Source: Granulicella sp. dw_53
Lineage (GTDB): Bacteria; Acidobacteriota; Terriglobia; Terriglobales; Acidobacteriaceae
NCBI RefSeq assembly: GCF_018449545.1
Contig: NZ_JAAVUR010000008.1
Span: 124,001-188,000, forward strand
Length of the DNA stretch: 64,000 nucleotides
Direction of reading: 5' to 3'
Part shown: positions 7,856-16,522 of the stretch, piece by piece
Layout of the letters: each line of letters opens with the position of its first letter
Numbering within the stretch: position 1 is the stretch's first letter
Program-made: the position numbers and the translations under genes
Notes under the pieces: model-generated
What the model was told of the DNA's origin: nothing
The model's database searches: none
The model's input: only the letters and a program-made list of their open reading frames with translations

Positions 7856-8986
7856 ATGGAGCGCGATAAGCGAGTCTACTTTTCTCGTCGGGGGCCTAAA
7901 GCATTGCGTAAGACAACGAAGCGTCTGTATCTGATTCCGGTGCTGTCGAAGGCGCTGGATATTTTGGAGTTGCTGCAGTCAGAGAATCAACCGATGACGT
8001 TGGAGTCGATCCATCGGCAGACGAAGATCTCAAAGACGACGGTGTATCGGGTACTGAAGACGTTTGTGCACCGGGGATATCTTTCTCAATCTCCGGATGG
8101 GCTTTACCGGCAGGTGACGAGACCCAAGAAGCTGCGGTTCGGGTTTGGTGGGCAGAGCGCGGATATGCCGTTCTCCGTGGAGGTGACGGAGAGCTTGAAA
8201 GAGGCTGCCGCGGCGGTGGGAGTCGACCTGCTTATTCTGGACAACAAGTACGACGCTGCCACCGCGCTGAAGAACGCCGAGGAGTTTGTACGAAGCAAGG
8301 TGGACCTGGTGATCGAGTTCCAGGTAGAGCATGAAGTGGCTCCGATGATTGGAGATAAGATCGCAGGGGCGAATATCCCGCTGATCGCGATCGATATTCC
8401 GCATCCGCATGCGACGTATTTCGGAGTCGACAACTACCGGGTTGGAGTAGCCGCCGGAGAGACGCTGGCCGCGCACGCGACGGCACATTGGGCAGGCAAA
8501 GTAGAGTGGGTGATCGGGTTGGATCTGGCGGAGGCGGGCCAGTTGGTCCAAAGCCGCATTACGGGGGCCTTTGAGGGGGTACGGGAGGGATTTCCGGAGC
8601 TTCCGGTGGAGTGCTTTGTGCGGATTGACGCGCGCGGGATGCGGGAACGCAGCCGGAAGCTGATCTCGGACTTTCTGCAGCGTCATCCTAAGGATAAGTA
8701 CATTTTGATTGCGGCGGCGAACGATTCGAGTGCCCTTGGTGCGGTGGATGCGGTGCGGGAGCAGAAGCGGGAGCGGAACGTGGCGATCGTCGGGCAGGAC
8801 TGCATCGCCGAGGCGATGGCGGAGATGCGGAAGGATCGGTCTCCCTTGATCGGATCGGTGCTGCACCAGACTAGCTCGTATGGGCCGAGCCTGATTCATT
8901 TGGGGTTGCAGCTGTTGCGTGGGCAGACAGTACCGCCGTACAACTACGTGGAGCACAAAGTGGTGACGCGGGCTTCGCTGGAGTAG
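7856..8986 (+). CDS. Transcriptional regulator: IclR-type HTH fused to a periplasmic-binding-protein-like sugar domain
   Basis: Probably the rhamnose-pathway regulator. Residues ~25-80 form an IclR-type winged helix (KALDILELLQSENQPM, then KISKTTVYRVLKTFVHRGYL). From ~95 to the end the protein resembles the type-1 periplasmic sugar-binding fold as in LacI/RbsB proteins, with GVDNYRVGVAAGETLAAH, AAANDSSALGAVDAVREQ and VAIVGQDCIAEAMAEM. There is no signal peptide, so it acts in the cytoplasm. The combination differs both from IclR proteins (which carry a GAF-like effector domain) and from LacI proteins (different HTH). It sits between the isomerase and aldolase genes, next to a 16-base palindrome. 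Ligand and direction of regulation are inferred from position only. Confidence 0.82.
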   Translation: MERDKRVYFSRRGPKALRKTTKRLYLIPVLSKALDILELLQSENQPMTLESIHRQTKISKTTVYRVLKTFVHRGYLSQSPDGLYRQVTRPKKLRFGFGGQSADMPFSVEVTESLKEAAAAVGVDLLILDNKYDAATALKNAEEFVRSKVDLVIEFQVEHEVAPMIGDKIAGANIPLIAIDIPHPHATYFGVDNYRVGVAAGETLAAHATAHWAGKVEWVIGLDLAEAGQLVQSRITGAFEGVREGFPELPVECFVRIDARGMRERSRKLISDFLQRHPKDKYILIAAANDSSALGAVDAVREQKRERNVAIVGQDCIAEAMAEMRKDRSPLIGSVLHQTSSYGPSLIHLGLQLLRGQTVPPYNYVEHKVVTRASLE

Positions 8987-9125
8987 AACGGCCCGGGTCG
9001 TGGCTGTATGTCAAAAGGTGATCCCTTTAGGCGTATTTTCACATTGGAAATAGTTGCTCTATTGATGTTGCGTGTGGAATGATGAATGGCGTAGAAGTAG
9101 ACGATCTCTCAAGGAGTGAATTCAA

Positions 9126-11342
9126 ATGGCTGTTCAGGCGGGCGTTGCAGGACTTAAGTTTCTCGAAGACAAGTGGGACGAAGCAGTGGCGTCGAAGCTG
9201 GATGCGCCCGAGTTATTGCGGTACCGGTCTAACTTGTTGGGAAGTGATCTGCGGATTACGAACTTCGGGGGTGGGAACACGAGCTCGAAGCTAGAGCAGG
9301 TCGACCCTGTAGATGGGCTGGCGAAGCAGGTGTTGTGGGTGAAGGGAAGCGGCGGAGACCTGGGGAGCATCAAGCGCGCAGGCTTTGCGACGTTGTATCT
9401 GGACAAGCTGCTGGCGCTGGAGAAGGTGTACCGGGGAGTAGAGTTCGAAGACGAGATGGTGGATCTGTATCCGCTGTGCACGTTCGGGAACAACCCGGTG
9501 GCGGCGTCGATCGATACTCCGCTGCATGGGTATCTTCCGTTCGCGCATGTGGACCATCTACATCCTGACTGGGGGATCGCGTTGGCGGCCTCGGCGAACG
9601 GGAAGCTGAAGATGGAGGAGTTCAACAAAGAGTTCGGGCATAAGCTGGCTTGGCTGCCGTGGCAGCGTCCGGGATTCGAGCTGGGGATGATGCTGCGCAA
9701 GATCGTGGCGGAGACTCCGGGCTGCGATGGCGTAGTGCTGGGCGGACATGGCCTGTTTACATGGGGCGATACGCAGCGTGAGAGCTACCTGAACACCATC
9801 ACCATCATCGATCAGCTAGGGCAGTTCATCGAGCGGCATGGGTTGACGCCGGGACATGTGCACTTCGGCGGAGCGAAGGCGAAGAGCCGCGAGGATCGCA
9901 AAGAGATCGCACTCAAGATCTTCCCGCAGTTGCGCGGAGCGGTGTCGCGCAAGCAGCGTTGGATCGGAAGCTACTCGGAGCTGCCGCAGGTGTTGGACTT
10001 CGTGAACTCGGCGCACGCGGAGGAGCTGGCGCATCTGGGCACGAGCTGCCCGGATCACTTCATCCGGACGAAGATTCGTCCGATGTTCTTGAAGTGGGAT
10101 CCGGCGGGCGATCCGAGCGAGCTCAAGGGATTGATCGAGACTGCCCTTGAGACGTATCGCGCGGAGTACGGCGAGTACTACACGAAGCATGCGCTGAAGG
10201 ACTCGCCGGCGGTACGCGATGCGAGCCCGACGGTGGTGCTGGTGCCGGGCGTGGGGATGTTCAGCTTCGGCAAGAACAAGACGGAGTCGCGCATCACGGG
10301 CGAGTTCTACATCAACGCGATCGGCGTGATGCAGGGCGCGGGCGCGCTGGGTGCGGGAGTGAAGTGCACGGATATTCCGCAGGCCGGACCTGCTGCTGCA
10401 GCCGATCAGTTCAAGACGTTCTCGAACTACGTGGCGCTGCCGGCGAGCGAGGCGTTCCGCATCGAGTACTGGAAGCTGGAAGAGGCGAAGATCCGCAGGC
10501 AGCCGCCGGAGAAGGAGCTGAGCCGCCGGATCGCGGTGATCGTAGGCGGCGGCAGCGGTATCGGCCGTGAAGTAGCACTGCTTGCAGCCGAGCGTGGCGC
10601 GCACGTCGTTGTTGCTGATCGCGATGTAAAGGGTGCCGAAGCTGTCGCCGAGGAGACCAAGGCGATCGCGGGCAAGGAGGCCGTGAGCTGGACGAGCATC
10701 GACATCCGCGACCGCAAGGCCATTCGTGCAGCCCTGGATGCGACGATCGCGCAGTTCGGCGGGATCGATATTTTGATCAACACGGCGGCGATGTTCCCGT
10801 CGTCTCCGGATGGCATCATCAGCGATGCGATGTGGGGGGTGACGCTGGAAGTGAACGTTACGGCGAACCATCTGCTGACCGATGAGGCGGCGAAGGTATT
10901 TGCGGAGCAGGGCATCGATGCGAGCGTCGTGCTGACCAGCTCGGCGAACGCCGTAGTAGCGAAGAAGGGCAGCGAGGCCTATGACGTCAGCAAAGCTGCG
11001 CTGAGCCATCTGGTGCGCGAGCTGGCGGTAAGCCTGTCGCCGAAGGTCCGGGTGAACGGGATCTCGCCGGCGACGGTGGTGAAGGGCTCGACGATGTTCC
11101 CGCGAGACCGTGTGATCGCGAGCTTGAAGAAGTACGAGCTGCCCTTCGAAGAGAAGATGACCGACGACGAGCTGCGCAACGTGCTGGCGCTGTTCTACGC
11201 CAAGCGCACGCTGACGCATCAGCCCATCGACCCGAAGGACTGCGCACAGGCGATTATGTTCCTCGCAGGGCCCAATGCACGTTGCACGACTGGCCACCTC
11301 ATTCCGGTCGACGGCGGGTTGGTTGAGGCCTATCTACGATGA
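9126..11342 (+). CDS. rhaD: Bifunctional rhamnulose-1-phosphate aldolase / lactaldehyde dehydrogenase
   Basis: A 738-residue fusion of the RhaEW/YuxG type. The N-terminal half is a class II aldolase (NFGGGNTSSKL, HVDHLHPDWGIALAA, LGGHGLFTWG) that splits L-rhamnulose-1-phosphate into dihydroxyacetone phosphate and L-lactaldehyde. From ~470 onward it is a short-chain dehydrogenase (IAVIVGGGSGIGREVALLAAE, a Ser-Tyr-Lys site with YDVSKAALSHLV) that oxidises lactaldehyde to lactate. The start follows AAGGAG at 9110. A 139-base leader separates it from the regulator, so it may have its own promoter; rhaB overlaps its end by four bases. The lactate product fits the nearby lutABC. Confidence 0.92.
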   Translation: MAVQAGVAGLKFLEDKWDEAVASKLDAPELLRYRSNLLGSDLRITNFGGGNTSSKLEQVDPVDGLAKQVLWVKGSGGDLGSIKRAGFATLYLDKLLALEKVYRGVEFEDEMVDLYPLCTFGNNPVAASIDTPLHGYLPFAHVDHLHPDWGIALAASANGKLKMEEFNKEFGHKLAWLPWQRPGFELGMMLRKIVAETPGCDGVVLGGHGLFTWGDTQRESYLNTITIIDQLGQFIERHGLTPGHVHFGGAKAKSREDRKEIALKIFPQLRGAVSRKQRWIGSYSELPQVLDFVNSAHAEELAHLGTSCPDHFIRTKIRPMFLKWDPAGDPSELKGLIETALETYRAEYGEYYTKHALKDSPAVRDASPTVVLVPGVGMFSFGKNKTESRITGEFYINAIGVMQGAGALGAGVKCTDIPQAGPAAAADQFKTFSNYVALPASEAFRIEYWKLEEAKIRRQPPEKELSRRIAVIVGGGSGIGREVALLAAERGAHVVVADRDVKGAEAVAEETKAIAGKEAVSWTSIDIRDRKAIRAALDATIAQFGGIDILINTAAMFPSSPDGIISDAMWGVTLEVNVTANHLLTDEAAKVFAEQGIDASVVLTSSANAVVAKKGSEAYDVSKAALSHLVRELAVSLSPKVRVNGISPATVVKGSTMFPRDRVIASLKKYELPFEEKMTDDELRNVLALFYAKRTLTHQPIDPKDCAQAIMFLAGPNARCTTGHLIPVDGGLVEAYLR

Positions 11343-12853
11343 GCCTGGTGGGTGGGCATTCGGAGCATGAGATTGGTGGAATGACGATGGTGCCTGCGGA
11401 TACGCGGGCTTCCATCGCCGTCGACCTGGGCGCGGAGAGCTGCCGGGTTTCGTTGCTCCGTTGGGTGGATGGCAAGCCAGTGATCTCGTTGGTGGAGCGG
11501 TTTGGAAATGCTCCGCGAGAGGTTGCTGCTGAGGCCGGTGGGGGACTCAGATGGGATCTGGCGCGGATCGTGACGGGTCTCGATGAGGGGTTGAAGAAGT
11601 GTGCGGCTCTTGCGACGGAGGGGATTCGATCGATCGCTGTTGACGGCTGGGCGGTGGATTACGTTCGCGTGGATGCGAAGGGGCAGCCACTGGCCGATCC
11701 GTTTTGCTACCGCGATGAGCGGACGGTAGAGTCGGAGAAATTGTTGTATGAGCGGATTCGTCCGGATCGGCTCCGTGAGCTAACTGGCGTTCAGTTGATT
11801 CGCATCAACAGTCTGTACCAGCTGTATGCGGATAAGCTGGCGGGGATCGATCCAGGTGTGGCGTGGATGAATCTGCCAGAGTATGTCCTGTCGCGCTGGG
11901 GTGGAGAGTGCGTCGCGGAGCATACCAATGCGACTCATACGCAGATGGTGGAGCTTTATAACAAGCGCTGGTGTACGGAGATCTTTGAAGCGACTGGGCT
12001 GGATGTCTCAAAAGCAGCGAAGATCGTGCCCCCGGGAACGATCGTGGGCAAACTGAAGGGACCGCTGGCGGAGTTGCCGGCGTTTCGCGATACGGTGCTG
12101 GTTGCGCCGGCCTGCCATGATACGGCTTCGGCGATTGCGGGGATTCCTGCGCTGCGGGATGATTGGGCGTATATCAGCTCCGGTACGTGGTCGTTGGTGG
12201 GAACGCTGGTGGAGCAGGCACGGAACGGGGCGGCAGAGCGTGAGGAGAACTTCACCAATCTCGGCGCAGTAGGGGATCGGATCTGCTTTCACAAAAATGT
12301 GAATGGGATGTGGCTGATCAAACAATGCACGGACGCTTGGGCGGCAAAGGGCCGGGTCTGGGATGTGGTGGAGTTGGTGGCCGCTGCGGAGAAGGTGGCG
12401 AAGCCCGAAGGGCTACTGGATGTGGACGATCCAGAGTTGATGCTGGCGGGACGGATGTTGGAGCGGATCAATACACAACGGCTGCTGCGAGGGCTTGAAG
12501 CTCTGGATGAGAGTCCGGATGCTGCGCCGGTATTTGCGAGCCTGATCTTCCATAGTCTGGCGGCACGTTATGCCGAGGTGTTGGACCGGATTGCGCTGCA
12601 TAGTGGAAAGCAATTGAAGCGGTTGTTTGTAGTGGGTGGTGCGAGCCGGAATGAGTTTCTGAATCGGCTTACGCGCGAGGCGACCGGGCTCGATGTGTAT
12701 CGCGGGTCGGCCGAGAGTTCGACGGTGGGGAACTTTGCCGTACAGTTGGCCGCTCTTGAAGGAAGCCGGGATATCGTAACCGGGGTCTATGCCGAGCAGG
12801 TGTCGCGGTGGGCGCTGATCTTTGTCGAAGCGATGGAGGCTGGGGCTCAGTAG
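11339..12853 (+). CDS. rhaB: L-rhamnulokinase
   Basis: A 504-residue FGGY-family kinase that phosphorylates L-rhamnulose on O1. The family phosphate motif is seen at the N-terminus (SIAVDLGAESCRVSLLRW), the substrate region has YISSGTWSLVGTLVEQ around residue 280, and the C-terminal adenosine motif is LFVVGGASRNEFLNRLTREA. The start at 11339 overlaps the aldolase stop (ATGA); a later ATG at 11381 would give a shorter N-terminus and cannot be excluded. It is translationally coupled to the aldolase gene and followed two bases later by a small gene. Confidence 0.92.
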   Translation: MSLVGGHSEHEIGGMTMVPADTRASIAVDLGAESCRVSLLRWVDGKPVISLVERFGNAPREVAAEAGGGLRWDLARIVTGLDEGLKKCAALATEGIRSIAVDGWAVDYVRVDAKGQPLADPFCYRDERTVESEKLLYERIRPDRLRELTGVQLIRINSLYQLYADKLAGIDPGVAWMNLPEYVLSRWGGECVAEHTNATHTQMVELYNKRWCTEIFEATGLDVSKAAKIVPPGTIVGKLKGPLAELPAFRDTVLVAPACHDTASAIAGIPALRDDWAYISSGTWSLVGTLVEQARNGAAEREENFTNLGAVGDRICFHKNVNGMWLIKQCTDAWAAKGRVWDVVELVAAAEKVAKPEGLLDVDDPELMLAGRMLERINTQRLLRGLEALDESPDAAPVFASLIFHSLAARYAEVLDRIALHSGKQLKRLFVVGGASRNEFLNRLTREATGLDVYRGSAESSTVGNFAVQLAALEGSRDIVTGVYAEQVSRWALIFVEAMEAGAQ

Positions 12854-12855
12854 CG

Positions 12856-13290
12856 ATGCTTCAAGCCGAGGAAGGCTGGGTATTGGAGCGGCTGCTGGGG
12901 CGGTGGGCCTTTGAGCGCGAGATATCAGGCCATGGTTCGATGGTTGGCTTTGCCGTATTCGAAGTGGATGGAAATCGGGTGGCGTATCGCGAATCGGGAG
13001 AAGTGAAGTTACTGGATGGGCAGAGGGTGCGTGGAGAGCAGAAATATCTCTACGAGAGCATGCAAAACGGCTTTGCGGTGTACTTCCACGACACGGGACT
13101 ACTCTTCCATCAAGTGGGTCTAACGGCAGGGGAAGATGGCGTGTGGCAGGGGAACGCACACCATGACTGTAAGGACGACGTCTACGACTCAGAGTATGTC
13201 TTTGGTAGAGATGGGACGTTCGAAGTGCAGCACCAAGTTCGTGGACCTAAGAAGGACTATGTAATTAAGACCGTGTACCGGCGGGACTGA
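12856..13290 (+). CDS. Small uncharacterised protein, probably DUF6314-like
   Basis: A 144-residue soluble protein with LLGRWAFEREISGHGSMVG at the start, alternating short strands (VAYRESGEVKLLDGQRVRG, VYFHDTGLLFHQVGL) and a C-terminal DVYDSEYVFGRDGTFEVQHQV. The strand pattern and the Leu-x-Gly-x-Trp start suggest a small beta-barrel or lipocalin-like fold, as in proteins annotated DUF6314; I am not certain of that family number. The ATG lies two bases after the rhaB stop, so translation is probably coupled. Function unknown; a role in rhamnose or lactaldehyde metabolism is only a position-based guess. Confidence 0.7.
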   Translation: MLQAEEGWVLERLLGRWAFEREISGHGSMVGFAVFEVDGNRVAYRESGEVKLLDGQRVRGEQKYLYESMQNGFAVYFHDTGLLFHQVGLTAGEDGVWQGNAHHDCKDDVYDSEYVFGRDGTFEVQHQVRGPKKDYVIKTVYRRD

Positions 13291-13320
13291 GCGGTTTTGA
13301 GGTGGTAGGCTTCAGGGTGC

Positions 13321-14781
13321 ATGTCTGCCAATACTTTTGACCTAGCTGCCGCGGCTTTTACCGAGATGGTCCGCCAAGGGTTTCATCCGGATTTTCCAAC
13401 AGGAACAGAAGAACAGGTGGAGCGGATTCGTTCTGACGGCCAGGTGACGCCGGGCGGCCAGGTGCGGGATCTGCGCGAGCTGCTTTGGTCTTCGATCGAC
13501 AACGACACGTCTCGCGATCTGGACCATGTGGAGTGGGCCGAGCGAGTGGAGGGCGGCATCCGGGTGCGGGTTGGGATTGCGGATGTCTCCGAATCGGTTG
13601 CTAAGAATAGTCCCATCGACCATCATGCGCTGGATCAGACCAAGACGGTCTATACAGCGGTACGGAACTTTCCGATGATTCCGAATGAGCTTTCGACGGA
13701 CTTGACGTCGCTGAATCAAGGCGTTGACCGGGCGGCGGTCGTGACGGAGTATGTGGTGGATCCGCAAGGCTGTCTGCAGCAGCAGAGTATCTATCGGGCG
13801 CTCGTACATAACTGCGCGCAACTGGCGTACAGCAAGGTGGGACCTTGGTTGGAGGGTAAGGCGGAGCCGGATGCCAAGATAGCAGCTTCTGCGGAGTTGC
13901 AGGCGCAGTTGAGGCTGCAAGATGAGGCGGCGCGTGCGTTGCGCGAGGAGAGAGTTAGTCAGGGTGCTCTCGAGTTCAACAGGATTGAGGCTGATCCTGT
14001 GGTGATCGATGGGCAGGTGAAGGCTCTCAAGACGGCGCAGCATAACCGCGCGACGGACTTGATCGAAGACTTTATGATCGGTGCAAATGAGACGATGGCG
14101 GGATTGCTACGGGCAGCAGGACGATCGTGCATTCGGCGAGTGGTGCGGTCGCCGGAGCGTTGGGAGCGGATTGTGGAGCTGGTGGGAAGGCATGGAACGA
14201 TATTGCCTGCGGAGCCGGATTCGGCGGCGTTGAATGCGTTTCTACGCAAGAAGCGAGCGGCGGATGCGGTTCACTATCCGGATCTTTCGTTGGCGATTAT
14301 CAAGCTGATGGGCGCGGGAGAGTATGTGGTCTCTCCAGGTAAGGATGCTAAGCCGTTGGGGCACTTTGGGTTGGCTGCGAGGGACTATGCGCACTCTACG
14401 GCTCCGAATCGGCGGTTTGCCGATCTGGTGACGCAGCGGTTGGTGAAGGCGATGCTGGATGATGAGCCTGCTCCTTATACCGATGCGGAGTTGGAGGCGA
14501 TTGCGCTGCGGTGCAATTTGCAGGAGAGCGCTGGGCACAAGGTGGAGCGAGCGATGCGGAAGCGTGTGGCTGCGGTGGCGATGAGCGGAAGCATTGGGAA
14601 GCTCTTTCGCGGTGTTGTTACTGGTGCGAGCGATAAGGGTGTTTATGTGCGCGTGTTCGATCCTCCGGTTGAAGGCCGAGTTATCAAGGGCGAACAGGGT
14701 TTGGATGTTGGCGATACGCTCACGGTGAAGCTGCTGCATACCGATCCTGCTCATGCGTTTATCGACTTTGGACGGGCTTAG
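13321..14781 (+). CDS. RNB-domain exoribonuclease (RNase II/R family, short form)
   Basis: A 486-residue RNB-family 3'-5' exoribonuclease. The catalytic domain is visible from ~45 (DLRELLWSSIDNDTSRDLDH, giving the conserved Asp cluster; VRVGIADVSESVA; NFPMIPNELSTDLTSLNQGVDR) to ~370 (YAHSTAPNRRFADLVTQRL). The last 65 residues look like an S1-type RNA-binding barrel (GVVTGASDKGVYVRVFDPPVEG). It lacks the N-terminal cold-shock domains of E. coli RNase R (813 residues), so it is a compact member. It lies 30 bases after the small rhaB-linked gene and may be read from the same promoter. Confidence 0.88.
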   Translation: MSANTFDLAAAAFTEMVRQGFHPDFPTGTEEQVERIRSDGQVTPGGQVRDLRELLWSSIDNDTSRDLDHVEWAERVEGGIRVRVGIADVSESVAKNSPIDHHALDQTKTVYTAVRNFPMIPNELSTDLTSLNQGVDRAAVVTEYVVDPQGCLQQQSIYRALVHNCAQLAYSKVGPWLEGKAEPDAKIAASAELQAQLRLQDEAARALREERVSQGALEFNRIEADPVVIDGQVKALKTAQHNRATDLIEDFMIGANETMAGLLRAAGRSCIRRVVRSPERWERIVELVGRHGTILPAEPDSAALNAFLRKKRAADAVHYPDLSLAIIKLMGAGEYVVSPGKDAKPLGHFGLAARDYAHSTAPNRRFADLVTQRLVKAMLDDEPAPYTDAELEAIALRCNLQESAGHKVERAMRKRVAAVAMSGSIGKLFRGVVTGASDKGVYVRVFDPPVEGRVIKGEQGLDVGDTLTVKLLHTDPAHAFIDFGRA

Positions 14782-14795
14782 TGCGGCCGCGAATC

Positions 14796-14835
14796 AAGGC
14801 GTAACGGTGATTCTTGGGATGAAGGCTGATAAGAG
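14796..14835 (+). repeat. 40-base dispersed repeat, copy 1
   Basis: This stretch just after the exoribonuclease stop matches 36151-36190 at 37 of 40 positions by eye. The shared start is AAGGCGTAACGGTGAT and the shared end is AAGGCTGATAAGAG. Both copies lie in noncoding DNA. Confidence 0.65.
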
Positions 14836-14906
14836 TGGTTCGGGCTGCGGTTGATTTTCCTTTTCTTTGGAGGATCTGGCAGATTTTCGTTTTCTTTTTT
14901 GTGGGG

Positions 14907-16316
14907 TTATTTTTCTCCGAAGGCCAGGCCTTCTTTGGTTGGGGTCTCGCCGGGTTTTAGGAATTGGATCTTTGTTTTGTCGGTGGTGGTGATGGTGCTG
15001 TCGGTGAGCTGCCAGTCTTTGGCGTCGGCGATGGTGCCGGCGGTGGCGGCTTGGATGTCGAGGTGGTCGAGGCGAAAGTTGTCCAGGGTGGCGTTGGGGT
15101 AGGCGGCTACCTGGATGGCGGTCTTGGCTCCGGTGGCCTTGATGTTCCAGATGTGGACGTCGGAGAAGTGAGGGAGGCCTTTGTCGGCTGGGACGGGGGT
15201 GGTGAGGGGGATCCAGTAGGGCGGGACGGTCTTGGGGTCGGTACCGGCGGGCAAGGTGGCGTAGCTGTAGCTGGGGTTCCAGTTCATGGTGATGTGGATA
15301 GGGACGGCTACGCCTTCGAGGGTGAGGTCGTGGATGCGGATGTCCTTGGCGAAGCCGCCGCGGGTGTGGGCGGACTTGAAGAGGACTCCCGAGGGGACGC
15401 CGGCGAGGGCGGTGAGGTTGTAGGCCTCGATGTTGCGGAAGCCGCCGGAGGTCTCGCTGCCGATGGTGACGGCTGCGGCTCCGTGGCGGATGATGGAGTC
15501 GCGGAGGACGACGTTCTCGGTGGGGCGGTTGACGCGTAGGCCGTCGGAGTCGCGTCCGGCCTTGAGGCAGAGGGCGTCGTCGTTGACGTCGATGTCGGCG
15601 TGGGCGACGAGGATGTCGTGGGAGGAGTCGATGTCGATGCCGTCGGTGGAAGGGCCTTTTCCGCCCTCGTTATTACGGATCGTCACGCCGTCGACGACGA
15701 TGTTATGGGAGTAGAGGATCTGGAGGGTCCAGAACCCGGAGCGCTTGAGCAGGATGCCGCCGCCGAGATGGACGTTGGAGGAGTTCTGGAGGAGGATGAG
15801 GCGGGGGCGGCGGGCGTCGTAGTCGGAGGCCCAGCGGAGGCCCTTGGGCTCGTAGGTAGCGCGGAGGTCCCAGTAGGACTTCCACCAGATGGGGCCATCG
15901 CCGTCGATGGTGCCTTTGCCGGTGATGGTGACGTCGTGCTGGTCGCGGCTGTTGATGAGCGCGGCGGGCCAGGTCATCTCGATTCCGGCGATGCGGGTGG
16001 GGAGCATCGGGTAGTCGGCTAGCTTCTGGGAGCCGATGAGGGTGACTCCTTCGGGGAGGTCGAGCGTGGTGCCGGACTTTAAGAAGAGGGAGCCGGTGAG
16101 GTAGGTTCCGGGTTTTAGGGTGATGGTTCCGCCGGATTTGGCGGCTGCGTCGATGGCCTTCTGGATGGCGACGGTGTTGGGCGTAGTGCTCTCGGGCGAG
16201 GCACCGTAGTCGTTGGCGACGAAGGTCTTTGGGGCGGCTAGGGCGGAGGCGCTGAGGATTGCTGTCAGGGCCAGTGCGTATGCTGGCCGGTGTGCCCGTC
16301 TCGTGATGTCTAGCAT
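14907..16316 (-). CDS. Exported polygalacturonase-like glycoside hydrolase, GH28
   Basis: A 469-residue secreted enzyme of family GH28, which hydrolyses galacturonan or rhamnogalacturonan backbones. A signal peptide ending ASALAAP precedes a right-handed beta-helix. The catalytic region is conserved: GPSTDGIDIDSS (about residue 230), DVNDDALCLKAGRDSDG (the paired Asp), HGAAAVTIGSETSGG (His-Gly) and SAHTRGGFAKDI (basic subsite). The start at 16316 was chosen because it begins directly before the signal peptide and follows GGCAGGA; an in-frame extension to 16526 has no signal features. It is the last gene after GH35 and GH106, 206 bases downstream of GH106. Confidence 0.88.
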   Translation of the reverse strand: MLDITRRAHRPAYALALTAILSASALAAPKTFVANDYGASPESTTPNTVAIQKAIDAAAKSGGTITLKPGTYLTGSLFLKSGTTLDLPEGVTLIGSQKLADYPMLPTRIAGIEMTWPAALINSRDQHDVTITGKGTIDGDGPIWWKSYWDLRATYEPKGLRWASDYDARRPRLILLQNSSNVHLGGGILLKRSGFWTLQILYSHNIVVDGVTIRNNEGGKGPSTDGIDIDSSHDILVAHADIDVNDDALCLKAGRDSDGLRVNRPTENVVLRDSIIRHGAAAVTIGSETSGGFRNIEAYNLTALAGVPSGVLFKSAHTRGGFAKDIRIHDLTLEGVAVPIHITMNWNPSYSYATLPAGTDPKTVPPYWIPLTTPVPADKGLPHFSDVHIWNIKATGAKTAIQVAAYPNATLDNFRLDHLDIQAATAGTIADAKDWQLTDSTITTTDKTKIQFLKPGETPTKEGLAFGEK

Positions 16317-16522
16317 TCCTGCCCTACCCCTCCCCCCGTGTTTCTGGTTTAAAATCTTCGAATAACAGCGCTTAGCCGTGGACTTCCAGCGACGAATTTC
16401 GCGGTTAAACAGCGCAGTCCAGCTTGCGCCGGACTGGTGTGTTCCCTGACTTACTTGTACAAGGCGTGTCAACACCGACGGAATCTGCGGTGTGGTCGTG
16501 AGTTCGTGCGAGCAGGTGCGGA
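16317..16522. other. Intergenic stretch with C-rich motif and hairpin (possible decayed dispersed element, copy C)
   Basis: No gene is seen here. On the plus strand it begins with CCCCTCCCCCC followed by a TTTCTGG stretch, resembling the start of elements at 33623 and 55791. It then has TAAAATCTTCGAATAACA and a CAGTCC/GGACTG hairpin at about 16408-16435. It could form secondary structure in the GH106-GH28 transcript and lower GH28 expression. Confidence 0.4.
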
